This document shows positions 12,087 to 23,367 of a DNA stretch of 64,000 bases, one piece after another. The notes under the pieces are model-generated. The model was not told the origin of the DNA. It did not search any database and saw only the letters and a list, made by a program, of their open reading frames with translations. This stretch comes from Hymenopus coronatus (taxonomy: Eukaryota; Arthropoda; Insecta; Mantodea; Hymenopodidae): positions 93,299,501 through 93,363,500 of the forward strand of contig CM060883.1 of NCBI GenBank assembly GCA_030762935.1, written 5' to 3'. The first letter of the stretch is position 1; every line of letters starts with the position of its first letter. The translations under genes were made by a program, and so were the position numbers.

Positions 12087-12390
12087 AAATGTAAATGGCG
12101 TGTTATTTATGGACGCTCTTTAACTACTCTGGTTCTCAGCGTCCCATTCTAAATTGGGTGTGGAAGACCGCTTAATTTTGCTCAGAGGCCTCTCTATCAG
12201 ATTTGAGGTTCTTTTACGTGCCGTAAATCTACAACATGGGACCAATGGCTTTACTTCCCTTCCAAAGGAAGCCATGCTAAGGATTTTTACACCCGAAAAA
12301 ATCCATTGTCCTCCGCCAGGTTTGAACCCGCGACCTTGGGTATATAAAGTCAGCATAGTAACCATTACACCACGCAGGGCGGCGGCTACC
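12087..12390 (-). mobile_element. SINE-2 copy 2 with tRNA-derived head
   Basis: Best-preserved copy of SINE-2. On the minus strand the head has a type-2 promoter: A box 'gtggtgtaatggttac' (12358-12373) and B box 'gtcgcgggttcaaacct' (about 12320-12336), about 25 bases apart. The body with 'catggcttcctttgg' and 'gaacctcaaatctgatag' follows, with a tail 'gcgtccataaataaca'. It lies inside an R900 copy. Confidence 0.8.
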
Positions 12391-12416
12391 GTGTGAATGG
12401 AACACACAAGATTTTT

Positions 12417-13260
12417 TCTACAAGAACTCTGCAGCAACTCCTGCACTCTGTATTTCAATGAAAACAATTCAAATGTGTCTGAGGGCAGAATTATTAAGAG
12501 ATATGTGGCCCCCTTGGGCCTCAAGCCTAACCCCCTGCAGTTTCTGTGAGGGTGCTTGCGAAACCTACACTGGCTGCACTTGGAGATTGCTTCTTTTCTC
12601 CTTGAGCACGCTGCTGAGATTCTCAAGAACTTAGTAACTGTCTCTCATTATGCTGAAATCAACAGCACTCAACAGTTTCTAGGAACCAGCACAAATGTGC
12701 GAATAGAACAACACAAAACCATGCAGTTACTTGCTCATTGTGTACTTTTGTTTCTCTCAGCAAGCAATTTAGAATCTTAATACTCATAACTACATTCACA
12801 ATATGTATATTTGTTTTGTGTTTTCTTAATTTAAATTTTGGTAAAATTTTCACTTGTATTAATCCAGTGCTGTTGAAATTTTACTTGAAAGTTATGTTCC
12901 ATTGTATGTGTCTATATGCTTTTAAAGTTCAAGAGAATTTGCACATAAATTATAATATAGCTCCATAGTGTGATGTAGCATATGAAAATATTAGTTGTAA
13001 AACATGCTATTATATATATATATACTAATTTTGCAATTTTTTGTTTCCTTTTATGAGTATGAAGTGTAAAGAGGTTTGAAATAGTTGTGTATCTATGAGG
13101 CAGGCTGCCGCTGCTAACATAAAGGATTGTCCTCCAAGCTCCAGGATGTCTTTCACATTTGTGCTGTCTGCCCAGTTCCAATAAATATTAACACCAAAAG
13201 TATCTTCACACATACTTTCCATTGCTGCATTTTTTCAAAGACATTCCCATCTTATCAGAT
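12417..13260. other. Intergenic, nothing recognised
   Basis: Open frames here overlap each other on both strands and show no domain. A short (TA)n run lies at 13011-13024. Confidence 0.4.
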
Positions 13261-13261
13261 A

Positions 13262-13766
13262 AAAATCTTGTGTTACATTCACATTATTTTCTCTACATGT
13301 ACTATATACATAGTGTACAGAGAAGGTGTTGTATTGCACCCAAAAATTTGATACCAATATTAACCAGAAATATATGTTTTGAGACCCCCTGAATCAAAAA
13401 AAAAAGCCTTTTTAGAAAAATTTCAGTGTGGGCAGCATAACTCAAAAATGAAATTTCGCTAAATGCCAAACTTGGTATTTAAGTTCAGTATCTTCCAAGG
13501 ATTCGACACAAAGATTTTCAAGAAAATCCCCCCACCCCCAGCTCTCCTTTACATGGAAAAATTTTCAAAAGTTTTAATTCTCTAAAACATTTCTCCTAGT
13601 GATTTTGATTAAAATATGGTATATGAAAGATATTTCTATGATAAATAAAATGTACATTTTAAATATTCTAGGAATAGCTTCTGAAGATATTTTTTTTTTT
13701 CTGGATGAATTTTGCATAACCGGTAAATTGTAAGAGATAGACAAAAACTTATTGCACAAAAAATGT
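13262..13766 (+). repeat. R900 dispersed repeat, 5' half (split by LINE-A)
   Basis: Starts with the palindrome around 'gtactatatacatagtgtac', then 'attgcacccaaaaatttgat', 'cttggtatttaagttcag' and 'cattttaaatattctagg', and stops at 'cacaaaaaatgt'. The missing continuation is found at 18007, on the far side of LINE-A, starting with the same bases. Confidence 0.85.
13758..13766. repeat. Target-site duplication of LINE-A, left copy
   Basis: The 9-mer 'aaaaaatgt' ends the left R900 half here and is repeated at 18007-18015 where R900 resumes. Uninterrupted copies have it once before 'agag'. Confidence 0.75.
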
Positions 13767-14221
13767 TGGTTGGTTGGTATCTAATGTTGAGCAGTTGGCA
13801 GTGAAGCCATTCGCTCTCTTGCATTCCAGTATTTTGATGTCATATTATCATGTCAACTTAAGGTTGGGCAGCGCAGTAGGTGGTTTCCATCCATATCTTC
13901 TTTAAGTGTACAGAAAGGACACACAGGAGATCTCACTCTACCAATCCTGAATAAATGTTTATTGAGACAATCGTGGCCTGTTAGGAGTCTAAAAGTTGCT
14001 ACAGAGGATTTTCTTGGTAATGTAGTGATTCTGGTCGTGATATTACATAAATTTTCCCATGGTTTTCCTTTTGTTTGTAATACATTATCTTCTTTAATTT
14101 TGTTATTATATGTTGATATAATGATTCTTTTGATAGAGTGTTAACTTATTGGATCAAATGAATTTGATGTAATTTTACTATTTTTCTTGGCTAGAATGTC
14201 AGCTGTTTCATTACCCTGTAT

Positions 14222-14884
14222 TCAGCAATGTGCTGGTATCCATTGCAGTGTTAATCTGTTACTTAAACTCATTAGTTGTTTTATGATTTTGCGGCATTCT
14301 GCAATATTTAAGTTATTAGGTGTTACATCAGATGTTATGAATATTATAGCTGCTTTAGAGTCAGATAATAGTATAACTTTTTCAAATTTATTTATATGAT
14401 AGAGTAGGTTTTGTAAGCTCTGAAGTATTGCCGAAATCTCTCCATCAAAATTTGTAGTATTTAAACTTAATCTTTTGTAGAAAGAGAATAGAGGGCATAT
14501 TGCACCTGCACCAGTACCACTGTTATTTGGTAAGCTAGAACCATCAGTATAAACATATAGCCATTCATTGGTAGGGTATCTTAAATTTATTATTTCTAGT
14601 GTCATTTGTTTCAGAACACACGAAGACATTTCAGATTTTGTAAATTCTTCAGCTAAATGTAGATAGTGTTCAATATCAAATAGTTCTAAGGGGTTAATGT
14701 TTGTTTGTATGTTTTCTTTTAAGTAAGGAAGTTTTAATCTATGTTTGACTTCTTTGATTTTATTAAGGAAACTTTGTTGAGTTTTTAGGTTTACTTGTGG
14801 TTTTCTTTCTTCCCAGTCATTAAAAGGTAGTCTGATTACTTTTTCATATTGTAAGATGTCTGCTTGTTCAATGTCAAGTTCCAA
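14222..14884 (-). pseudogene. RNase H domain of LINE-A ORF2
   Basis: A 220-codon piece of ORF2. The type I RNase H catalytic residues are all present: Asp in 'YTDGSSLPNN', Glu in 'NFDGEISAI', Asp in 'LLSDSKAA' and His in 'WIPAHC'. This domain would remove the RNA strand after first-strand synthesis, and its presence places the element in the I/R1-type group. The frame is open here but the RT upstream is broken, so no functional protein is expected. A Cys/His region resembling the terminal zinc finger follows at about 13.9 kb in another frame. Confidence 0.85.
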
Positions 14885-14930
14885 TCTTAGATTATTTGTT
14901 AAAATTTGTAGAGCAAGTTCTGGGGTAGTT

Positions 14931-15960
14931 TTAACAGCTCCAGTTACTAGACGAAGAATTTGATTTTGTACAATATTTTTCTATATTTGCAGTTATTAGT
15001 TTCTCTTCACAATATTTAAATGTTGGTTTAATATACATCTTGTGAAAGTTGTTTAAAGTTTGTGTAATGCTTCCCCATTTCTTGCCTGCCAGTCTTTTTA
15101 ATAGAGGTAATTTTTTCCTTGTTTTTTTTATTATATTATCAATGTGTTTTTTCCATATTAATTTTGTGTCAAAAATAATACCTAAATATTTGGCTTCATA
15201 TGTTTCTGTGAGAGTTTCTCCATTTAGTTGAAGGGGAATATTTATTGGTTTCTTCCTTAGTGTAAATAGTTGATAATTTGTTTTCTGTATATTAATTTTC
15301 ATTAAATTATTAGATGTCCAATTCTGTAATATTGTCAAGAATTGTTGTGCTATATTTATTAATTGCATATGACTACATCATCTGCAAGCATTAAGACTTT
15401 TGATTCTCTTTTTCGTAATTGATATGGAAGATCATTGATATAAATATTAAAGAGTATTGTACTAAGGATATTGCCTTGAGGTACGCCATGGTGTGTCTGT
15501 TGATATTTTGATAATTTTAGTATTATATTTGGTAGCAATAAAGCATTGAATAATGAATACACTGAACCAATGTAACATTTTGCCTTGGATTCCTAGAATT
15601 TTAAGTTTATCAAGTAGTTTGTAACTCCAAATACAATCATATGCTCCTTGAAAGTCAATAAATGTTGTTGGATGTCTTCTTTTTTATTTAATGCATTTTA
15701 ATGTCTTGACTAAGATTTAAAATCTGTTCAGTTGTTGAATAGTGTTTTCTAAATCCTGCTTGTTTAGTTGAAATTGAGTTATTTTTTTCTAGAAACCAAT
15801 TTAAACGATTGGAAATCATTTTTTCCATGATTTTTGCTAATGCGCTGGTAAGTGCTATTGGATGATAACTTGAAAAACTTTCTGCTGGTTTGTTTGATTT
15901 CAAAATAGGTATTATTATAGATTTCCTCCATTCATCTGGTACTTTTGTATTCCATGACAA
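14931..15960 (-). pseudogene. Reverse transcriptase domain of LINE-A ORF2 (frameshifted)
   Basis: Three overlapping or adjoining frames (15960-15688, 15562-15359, 15368-14931) carry the RT fingers ('TKVPDEWRKSIIIPILK'), the 'SYHPIALTSALAKIMEKMI' motif split in the family as usual, motif A, the 'PQG' motif, the 'ADD' active site and the thumb 'IQKTNYQLF...KYLGIIFDTKLIW'. The catalytic aspartates are intact but two or more frameshifts separate them. Confidence 0.85.
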
Positions 15961-17022
15961 ATTATAGAAATTTAGGAGTCTTATTTTGCTTTTTTTCCGA
16001 GATGTTTCATGAATTCTGTATGTATATTATCAGGTCATGGAGATTTTTTCAATTTTAAGTTATTAATTACAGTATACAATTCTTTAATATTGAATTCCTG
16101 ATTAAATATATTATCTTTAAGTTTAGTCGTTGATTTTATGTATTCTTTAATATTTTTCTTTATAATTTTTTGTTCTTTTTTGGTATTTGCAGATAATTTA
16201 TAGGTATTAGCGTAGTATTTATTAAATTTATTAGCTATTTCATTGTCATCTGTAATTATTTTATTATAATAAATTAAAGGTATTTATTATTGTCTTTCTT
16301 TTTTTGAATGTTAGGTATGAATCTGTATGCATTTTGTGCATCTTTTCTATAGTCCATGTTATGTAGAAAATTATTAAAATGTCCTCTTTTGGTGTTTGTA
16401 ATTTCTTTTTTGAATTTCTCCAATTTTGTACTTCTTTCGGATTTTGAAATTTTTCTGCTGTGATTCTAGCCTGATCTCTTTCTTTTTTCATTTTTTCTAG
16501 TTGTGAGTTCCAGAAAGGTTTGTAGTTTTTAGTAAATCCTCTTGGTATGTATTTTTTTGCTGTTTTGAAAATTGTATCACATACATCTTTGTTTTGTTTA
16601 TCTGATTTTGTTGATTCGTTTACTGGTTTTTCAAATTTGGTTTCTAATTCATTTGTAAAATCTTTTCAGTTTGCTTTTTTAAAGTTCCATCTAGGTTTAT
16701 GGTTTATAGGAGTTAAATTTTTCTTTTTAAGTTGAATAGTGGCAATTATAGTTCTGTGTCCTGAGCCTGGATCTTCTAAGATTTGTTTGGAAGTTGACAA
16801 GTATAAATCTGAGGATACTAAAAGTAAGTCAGGGTTGGTACCAGCACCAGAATAAAGGTTGGTGGATCTTTTTTGTGGTAAAAAACTTCTGTAGTTGTTG
16901 AATTTAGTAGGTCTTCTATGATCTTTCCAGAATTGTTTGGTTTGTCATATCCCCATAGTTTGAATGGGCATTGAAATCTCCAATTATAATTGTATTTGAA
17001 TTTACTGTGATATTTTCAAGAT

Positions 17023-17481
17023 TTAGGGTATTGTTATGGGACTATAAACAGAATAAATGTTGAAGTGAGATTTATTTTTCCATATGTCTAGTTTAATGAT
17101 TTCTATTTTATCTGTATTGTTCACCTCTTTAATAATTTTAAAAGATGAAGTAAGATTTTTTCGAACTCCAACTAGAATGCCACTGCTTATTTGTCGTCCC
17201 TTAGGAAGTAGGTACATACTAAAATTTTGAAATCGATAATATTTTAGTTGTTCTAATGTTAAATTTGCTTCTTGAATTGTAAATGTATCAATATTATGAT
17301 CATATATAATTTTACTTAGTTCATGTTTCTTTGCTTGTGATAGAGCTCCTGTATTCCATTGTAAAATTTTTAATTTTTCATTCATATTTTGTTGTTTACC
17401 TTGGAATAGAGTCCCTGCCCGGAAATCCGAATGGGGGACTGTTTTACTTCTGGAATGTTTCTTTTTCCAATGGGACATCAC
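17023..17481 (-). pseudogene. Endonuclease N-terminal part of LINE-A ORF2
   Basis: A 152-codon frame with the APE-type endonuclease start: 'ILQWNTGAL' (metal-binding Asn), 'FTIQEANL' (catalytic Glu) and 'SSGILVGVRKNL'. It opens with 'MMSHWKKKHSRSK', upstream of the domain. This enzyme nicks the target DNA. The later endonuclease motifs lie in other frames down to about 16.5 kb. Confidence 0.8.
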
Positions 17482-17799
17482 TTTATCTGGAATGTTTTTA
17501 TTTAACTTTCTGTAACTCTTTAAAATTAGGCACCATAAATGGGGGTTACATCACCTAAGAAAAGAAAGGTATGGACAGGAAAGAAAATGAAATGATCCCC
17601 TAGGCCTCGAATACTCTAATACCATCAGGGTCGAAGAAAACAAGAGTTGAGTCAAGCAAGACTGGATAGGAAAGGTAAAAGAGGGGATGTGATATGTGAA
17701 AAAGAAGAAATATCAGTCCAGGTCAATAACTCACCAAGCTAACCAGTGCTTATTGGTGAGAAGCCCTTCTCTTTAGCTCATAATATAATTTTGTTTAGA

Positions 17800-18005
17800 T
17801 CGGTTCCTTTAAGTCTTCAAATTCTATAAGCCATTAAAGGGTCTCCTTTCTATTACAACTAAATTGATATGTGATTACTAACAGCTGCACTGCGTGAAGA
17901 TGAGGGATCGGACATTAGGCTTTTGTCCAGGTCGGTTCCTTTTAGCCTTCAATTAATTATTAAAGGGTCTCCTCCCTGTTAGTAACAAAAGTCTTTCCGC
18001 AGCCT
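17800..18005 (-). promoter_or_regulatory. Tandem 5' monomers of LINE-A (about 132 bp)
   Basis: The block 'cggttccttt' with 'ttcaa' and 'attaaagggtctcct' begins at 17801 and again at 17933, a period of 132. Tandem 5' monomers act as promoters in some LINEs; here that role is inferred only from position. Confidence 0.6.
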
Positions 18006-18006
18006 A

Positions 18007-18368
18007 AAAAAATGTAGAGTTCATTAAAACACACAGTTTATATTTTATATGTACATTTTTTGTGCAGTTGGCTATTTCTGAGATATCCTTGTCATTGGTT
18101 TCAGTTTTAAAATGCTTTTGCTTTTCTCTTAGAGCAATTTGGCAACTCCTGACCTTACAAACAACTTCAGTCACATAGCAACCAACTTTTGACTGTCACT
18201 TTAACCTGTGGTGCTCCCTTATTTCGCTTCTACTTACAAGGAAGTATTTAATAAGACAATTTCTGCTAGGGTGAAGTAAATAGAAGTAATAAGCTTTTTT
18301 AACAATAATTTGGTGCAGAGATGAAGAGAAGGTCATTTGAATGGAACACATCAGATATTTTTTCTATC
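18007..18368 (+). repeat. R900 dispersed repeat, 3' half (split by LINE-A)
   Basis: Resumes with 'aaaaaatgtagag' and 'aaaacacac', then 'cacatagcaacc', 'cttcacttacaaggaag'-type blocks, and ends 'gaatggaacacatcagat'. It is the continuation of the half ending at 13766. Confidence 0.85.
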
Positions 18369-18466
18369 TACTTCAACTTAATATAAACATTGGCACATAT
18401 GTTTTTTTGACATAGTTCCATGTAGGTACAATGTGAATAGGTAAATGTTAAGCGATAGTCAAGTGT

Positions 18467-19771
18467 ATAAGCACTAGTTGTTGTGTGATGTTTGCTTTGC
18501 TAGGCTGGGAAATTTACATGCCCACAGAATCACTCAGAGGATGTTCTTGTAGAACACTTATCATGAAAACAAATGTTTAGGAACTAGTATGATCTTCAGT
18601 TTGCTAGACAGGCAAGTTTACATGCCCACAGAATCACTCAGAGAATGTTCTTCTAGAGCACTTATCATGAAAACAAATGTTTAGGAACTAGTTGTAGTGT
18701 GATCTTCAGTTTGCTAGACTGGCACGTTAACATGCCCACAGAATCACTCAGAGGATGTTCTTGTAGAGCACTTATCATGAAAACAAATGTTTAGGAACTA
18801 GTTGTTGTATGATCTTCAGTTAGCTAGACTGGCAAGTTTACATGCCCACAGAATCACTCAGAGGATGTTCTTGTAGAACACTTATCATGAAAACAAATGT
18901 TTAGGAACTAGTTGTTGTATGATCTTCAGTTAGCTAGACTGGCAAGTTTACATGCCCACAGAATCACCTCAGAGGATGTTCTTGTAGAGCACTTATCATG
19001 AAAACAAATGTTTAGGAACTAGTTGTAGTGTGATCTTCAGTTTGCTAGACTGGCAAGTTTAGATGCCCACAGAATCACCTCAGAGGATGTTCTTCTAGAG
19101 CACTTATCATGAAAACAAATGTTTAGGAACTAGTTGTGTGAACTTCAGTTTGCTAGACTGGCAAGTTAACATGCCCACAGAATCACCTCAGAGGATGTTC
19201 TTCTAGAGCACTGATCATGAAAACAAATGTTTAGGAACTAGTAGTAGTGTGATCTTCAGTTTGCTAGACTGGCAAGTTAACATGCCCACAGAATCACCTC
19301 AGAGGATGTTCTTGTAGAGCACTTATCATGAAAACAAATGTTTAGGAACTAGTTGTTGTGTGATCTTCAGTTTGCTAGACTGGCAAGTTTACATGCCCAC
19401 AGAATCACCTCAGAGGATGTTCTTCTAGAGCACTTATCATGAAAACAAATGTTTAGGAACTAGTTGTGCGATCTTCAGTTCGCTAGACTGGCAAGTTAAC
19501 ATGCCCACAGAATCACTCAGAGGATGTTCTTCTAGAGCACTTATCATGAAAACAAATGTTTAGGAACTAGTTGTGCGATCTTCAGTTCGCTAGACTGGCA
19601 AGTTTACATACCCACAGAATCACTCAGAGGATGTTCTTCTAGAGCACTTATCATGAAAACAAATGTTTAGGAACTAGTTGTGTGATCTTCAGTTTGCTAG
19701 ACTGGCAAGTTTACATACCCACAGAATCACTCAGAGGATGTTCTTCTAGAGCACTTATCATGAAAACAAAT
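18467..19771 (+). repeat. Tandem satellite, 12 monomers of about 110 bp
   Basis: The marker 'cccacagaatcac' starts at 18521, 18624, 18735, 18845, 18955, 19066, 19174, 19285, 19396, 19504, 19611 and 19718, giving periods of 103-111. Each monomer has 'gctagactggcaagtt', 'cagaggatgttctt', 'gagcacttatcatgaaaac' and 'gtttaggaactagt'. Length variation is confined to the 'ttgttgtgtgatcttcag' end and to 'cactcag' versus 'cacctcag'. Monomers are highly similar, so the array is young or homogenised. It stops abruptly in 'aaaacaaatg' where LINE-C begins. Confidence 0.95.
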
Positions 19772-20038
19772 GAATAGAATAGAATTTATTCACCTTAAAT
19801 ACAATGAATTCATGGCTTCGTCAAAAACAAATAATACATAGAAATTCTTAGGCTTTCACGGCCGGTGTCAATATTACTATTACACTCCAGCCAGTAAATA
19901 ATACATAATTTAACAAATCTCTTACACTTCTATATATATTTATTTTATTTATGCTAAGCTTTATACAGGTGAATATGACCGGTGTTCAGCCCTGGCTCTT
20001 TACCGGTCACACTCATATTTTACAATAGTTTACTAATT

Positions 20039-20383
20039 CTAGTTTATTACACCATTTTGTCTATTTACTGTCCATATCCAATTATTTTTCACTTTGCATA
20101 AGAATTGTCCAATCTTCTTACTATCTTTTTGAAACATTTCAACTACTACTACATTTCTATCTATTTTAAACCATTTCTTATTAATATACTCTTTTCTCCA
20201 AACTTCAGTCCCTTTACATTTAAATAAAATGTGTTCCATATCTTCATTTCCGCCACATATAGGACATTGATTTTGTGGAATACCTTTCCTTAAACCTTTC
20301 AATCTCCATACTCCTGCTTTCAGCCATGCAATACCTTCTCGTTCCTCTTTATTTGCACATCTATGAACTTTTCCCTTCCCCAT
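20039..20383 (-). pseudogene. LINE-C ORF2 C-terminal zinc-finger region
   Basis: A 114-codon terminal frame with the Cys/His cluster 'CPICGGNEDMEHILFKC' (C-x2-C-x7-H-x4-C), the usual end of CR1/L2-type ORF2 proteins, probably binding the template RNA or target. A neighbouring frame (20320-20523) carries the segment before it, so a frameshift separates it from the RT. Confidence 0.8.
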
Positions 20384-20548
20384 GACACTTTCATTGGTAT
20401 ATAGAAAACTAAAGATCTCTTTTCAGTTATTTCACTAAATATTTGTTGTATTTCTATATCCTCAAATCTTTTCCTTGCCAACTTCCAGAAGTTATTCACA
20501 TTATTTTCTCTTCTTCTCCACATTTCCCCTAACCCACTACTTTTCAGG

Positions 20549-21331
20549 TTATTTCTGAGACAGTCTACCCAGCCATCCCTTGTTCTTTAAACTTTTCTCT
20601 TGATATACTAAACACTGCTTTAACAAATTCCTTTCTTCCAATTTCAATATTCTATGCCAAAATTTCAATGCCCTTTCCATAATCTTTCCCTTACTTGCCA
20701 CTCTACCCAGCTCTATTTGTGCTACCTGCCTAACAGTTGCATTTGGTAACCCAAGTATTTCTTTGCAAAATTTCCTATGCACCTCATCTATGACTTCCCA
20801 TCCTCCTTCTAATCCCCATACTTCTATCCCAAATAGCATTTTTGCCTCAACCGCCATATTGTACACTTTTTCTAACCATCTAATATTTATATTAGGTGCT
20901 TTGTATTTGCAACTTCTAATAGCTGATAAAGCTCCTTTTCCTTTTGCCATTGCAAATTTCTTTTGTTTTTCCCAATTGCCACCACTATCAATTTTAACTC
21001 CTAGATAAATACATTCTCTCACTACCCTGTACTCCTTTTCATTCTCATTCTTCCATTTTTCATACTTGCTCAATTTCCCCCCTTTTTTGAACACTACAAT
21101 CTGCGTCTTGTCCTGGTTCACTTTTAAACTCCACTCTTTACAGTAATTATTTAATGCTTGCAAGGATTGTTTCAAGCCATTCACTGTAATTGCACCTACA
21201 TTTAGACAATCTGCAAACAGTAATCCTGGAATCTGAATATTATTAATTACTGGCATAGAGTTATTATTTCTCCCAATTTCTGTTAATACATCATCTATAT
21301 ATAAATTGAATAGGACTGGACTTAATTGCAT
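20549..21331 (-). pseudogene. LINE-C reverse transcriptase, C-terminal half
   Basis: A 260-codon frame starting in 'LSPVLFNLYIDDVL' and containing the active-site box as 'LLFADCLNV', where the second catalytic Asp of the usual FADD is Cys. It continues with 'LNNYCKEWSLKVNQDKTQ' and 'YLGVKIDSGGNW', the thumb and post-RT region. Long and open, but catalytically impaired as written. Confidence 0.85.
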
Positions 21332-21422
21332 CCTTATCTAAGGCCTTTCTCTTGTTGGATTTCTCTTGTTACAACCCCTTCCTCCACTCTTATACAAAAA
21401 GTTTTTTTCCTTATATAATGCT

Positions 21423-22169
21423 CTATATAATGACCATTTGTTTACTCACTCCTTTAGTCAACAACTTATGCCACAGCAATTGAAGCTCTATCCTATTGTA
21501 TGCTTTCTCTAAACCCACGAAAGCCATATATAACTTTCCTCTTTTGTCTTTCAAGTATTTATCTACCAGTGTTTTTATAATAAATAAATTATCAACTGTC
21601 CTGCTCCCTTTTCTAAAGCGCATCTGAAGTTCCGAGAGAATATTATATTCTTCAACCCATGTTTGTATCCTGCTTGCCATAATACCAGTAAAAATGTTTC
21701 CTACATTTGATAATAATGCAATGCCTCTATAGTTGTTTGGTTTATCAACACTACCCTTGCCTTTGTATATTGAATGTATGATTGCTTTCCTCCACTTATC
21801 TGGTATATAACCCTTCACTTTAATTGTGTTAAATAAGTCTACTAAAACCTTAACTCTGTTTATTTCAGTGCACCATTCCTTAAGGAACTCTGTTGGGATT
21901 CCATCTATTCCCGTTGCTTTATTTCTCTTCATTATTTTCACCTGTTGAATTATTTCTTCACTTATTATATAATCGAGTATATCTACATAGTTATTACCTA
22001 TTTCCCAACTTCCTATCTCATTTTTACTCTTTTTCTCCCCATACAATTTTTTAAAATATTCCATCCATTCTCCTGGTTTTATACTTGGTTTTGTTACATA
22101 TTTATTATACATTGATTTCATAACCTTCCATACCTCATTTGCATTATTTTCATTTAGGATTTGTATCAA
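21423..22169 (-). pseudogene. LINE-C reverse transcriptase, N-terminal half
   Basis: A 248-codon frame with 'NKATGIDGIPTEFLK', 'IPDKWRKAIIHSIYKGKG', 'NYRGIALLSNVGNIF' and motif A as 'LYMAFVGLEKAYNRI', where the expected catalytic Asp is Gly and the second conserved Asp is Asn. It ends shortly before the 'PQG' region, which lies across a break at about 21.4 kb. Confidence 0.85.
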
Positions 22170-22879
22170 ATTCTTTCATATTTTTTCATCCAGCTTGTTT
22201 TCTTTTGTTCCAGTAATGAATTATATAAATCCCTCCCTTGCATATACTCTTTCTTTAATTCTATGTATCCTAATTCCTTCCACTTTATGAGCAGCTGTTT
22301 GACTTGTCTTTTAGTTACTCTACATTCTTCATCAAACCAGCCCTCATCTCTTTTGTAAACCTTCTTTCTCATTTTCATTTCCTCCCCAGCCCTTAGCATA
22401 ATGATATTTAAGATATTCATAGCACTTTCAATTTCTTGTTCCTTTATCATAAAACTTATTCCACACTGACATATCTGGCCATAATTAGAATTTAGTGTCT
22501 GCCTAAATTTATTGCAATACTCTTCCTTCCATTTGTATCTACTGTATTCTTCTATGTTACACTTTTTCTCCCTTAAATTATAGACTATTTGCTCTGTGTG
22601 TGTTTTTATGTCTACTATCAATGGAAAATGTCCACTGTTGGAACTTAAATTTAGTACCTTAAAATTACTTAAAATATACCCCATATTAATTGGCCATAAT
22701 ACATAATCAATCACACTTTGACCATTATTACTAACATACGTATATTCTCCATATTTCCCATTCAACATATCAAAGGCATTCAATTCACAGAATTGTATAA
22801 ATTTCATATACCCATTATCAGCTATCTTATCTTTGCTGTATCTAATCTTCTCAGGTTTCTCTAATGTATCGTTACTCAT
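22166..22879 (-). pseudogene. LINE-C endonuclease C-terminal half and linker
   Basis: A 237-codon frame with 'GQSVIDYVLWP' and 'NSGHFPLIVDI'; the latter is the 'SDHFPL' catalytic His motif with Asp replaced by Gly. The linker to the RT follows. Upstream, 23283-23059 carries 'AVAETWLKEDQ' with the catalytic Glu, in another frame. Confidence 0.8.
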
Positions 22880-23058
22880 CCAGCAACATCATTTTCGCCA
22901 ATCCTAATGTTAAAATCTCCCATTAATATAACCTCAGAATTAACATATCTCTCCTTTAAATGTTCCATTTCTATCTCTAGGTGTTTAAGGAGGTCCGGAT
23001 TATGAAAGCGCAAGGGAAGAGGAGGATTGTATACTATACCTATACCATTTTCAACTAT

Positions 23059-23283
23059 TTATTTCTCCTCTAATACAATCCATAGTATTTCTTTTCTCCT
23101 TGACCAAGTTTCTTTAACTCCTTTACTTAACGTCTTCTTTACAAAAATGCCTATGCCTCCAGATGCCCTCCCCTTTCTTGCTACCTTATCTCCTTTTATC
23201 CCTACAAAATCAAAATCCTTTAAGTAAACCTGGTCCTCTTTTAGCCATGTTTCAGCTACCGCGAGATAATCAAGTTTTGTCAA
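23059..23283 (-). pseudogene. LINE-C endonuclease N-terminal part
   Basis: Encodes 'LDYLAVAETWLKEDQVYL' and 'RASGGIGIFVKKTL', the standard early motifs of APE-type LINE endonucleases, including the catalytic Glu. It is separated by frameshift from the C-terminal half. Confidence 0.75.
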
Positions 23284-23367
23284 TAATTGATTTAAACTCC
23301 CCGCAAATATTTTGTTTTTAACTCCCTCACAATTCCAGAATCCAAGCCTCCTTATATTCTCCCTTCC

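Larger units (their letters stand above)
13767..18006 (-). mobile_element. LINE-A, nearly full-length I-type LINE inserted in R900
   Basis: On the minus strand: two 5' monomers (17.8-18.0 kb), a 5' UTR, an APE-type endonuclease from 17481 ('LKILQWNTGAL', 'IQEANL'), an RT with 'QAGFRKHYSTTEQ' (about 15.8 kb), motif A 'FIDFQGAYDCIW' (15.65 kb), 'GVPQGNILSTILFNIYINDLP' split by the line of frames (15.45 kb), an intact 'LADDVV' box (15.37 kb), and an RNase H at 14222-14884. The 3' end is a short (CCAA)n tail. No ORF1 fits in the roughly 520 bases upstream of the endonuclease. Frameshifts break ORF2 into at least six pieces. The 4.24-kb size and flanking duplication suggest a complete insertion. 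Confidence 0.85.

Noticed and set aside
12120..12626. A 168-codon minus open frame
   Set aside because: It runs through SINE-2, which has tRNA-type promoter boxes, and into unrelated flank; no domain.
18467..19771. CRISPR-like array (regular repeats)
   Set aside because: The whole 110-bp unit is conserved, there are no unique spacers, and the context is a eukaryotic genome.
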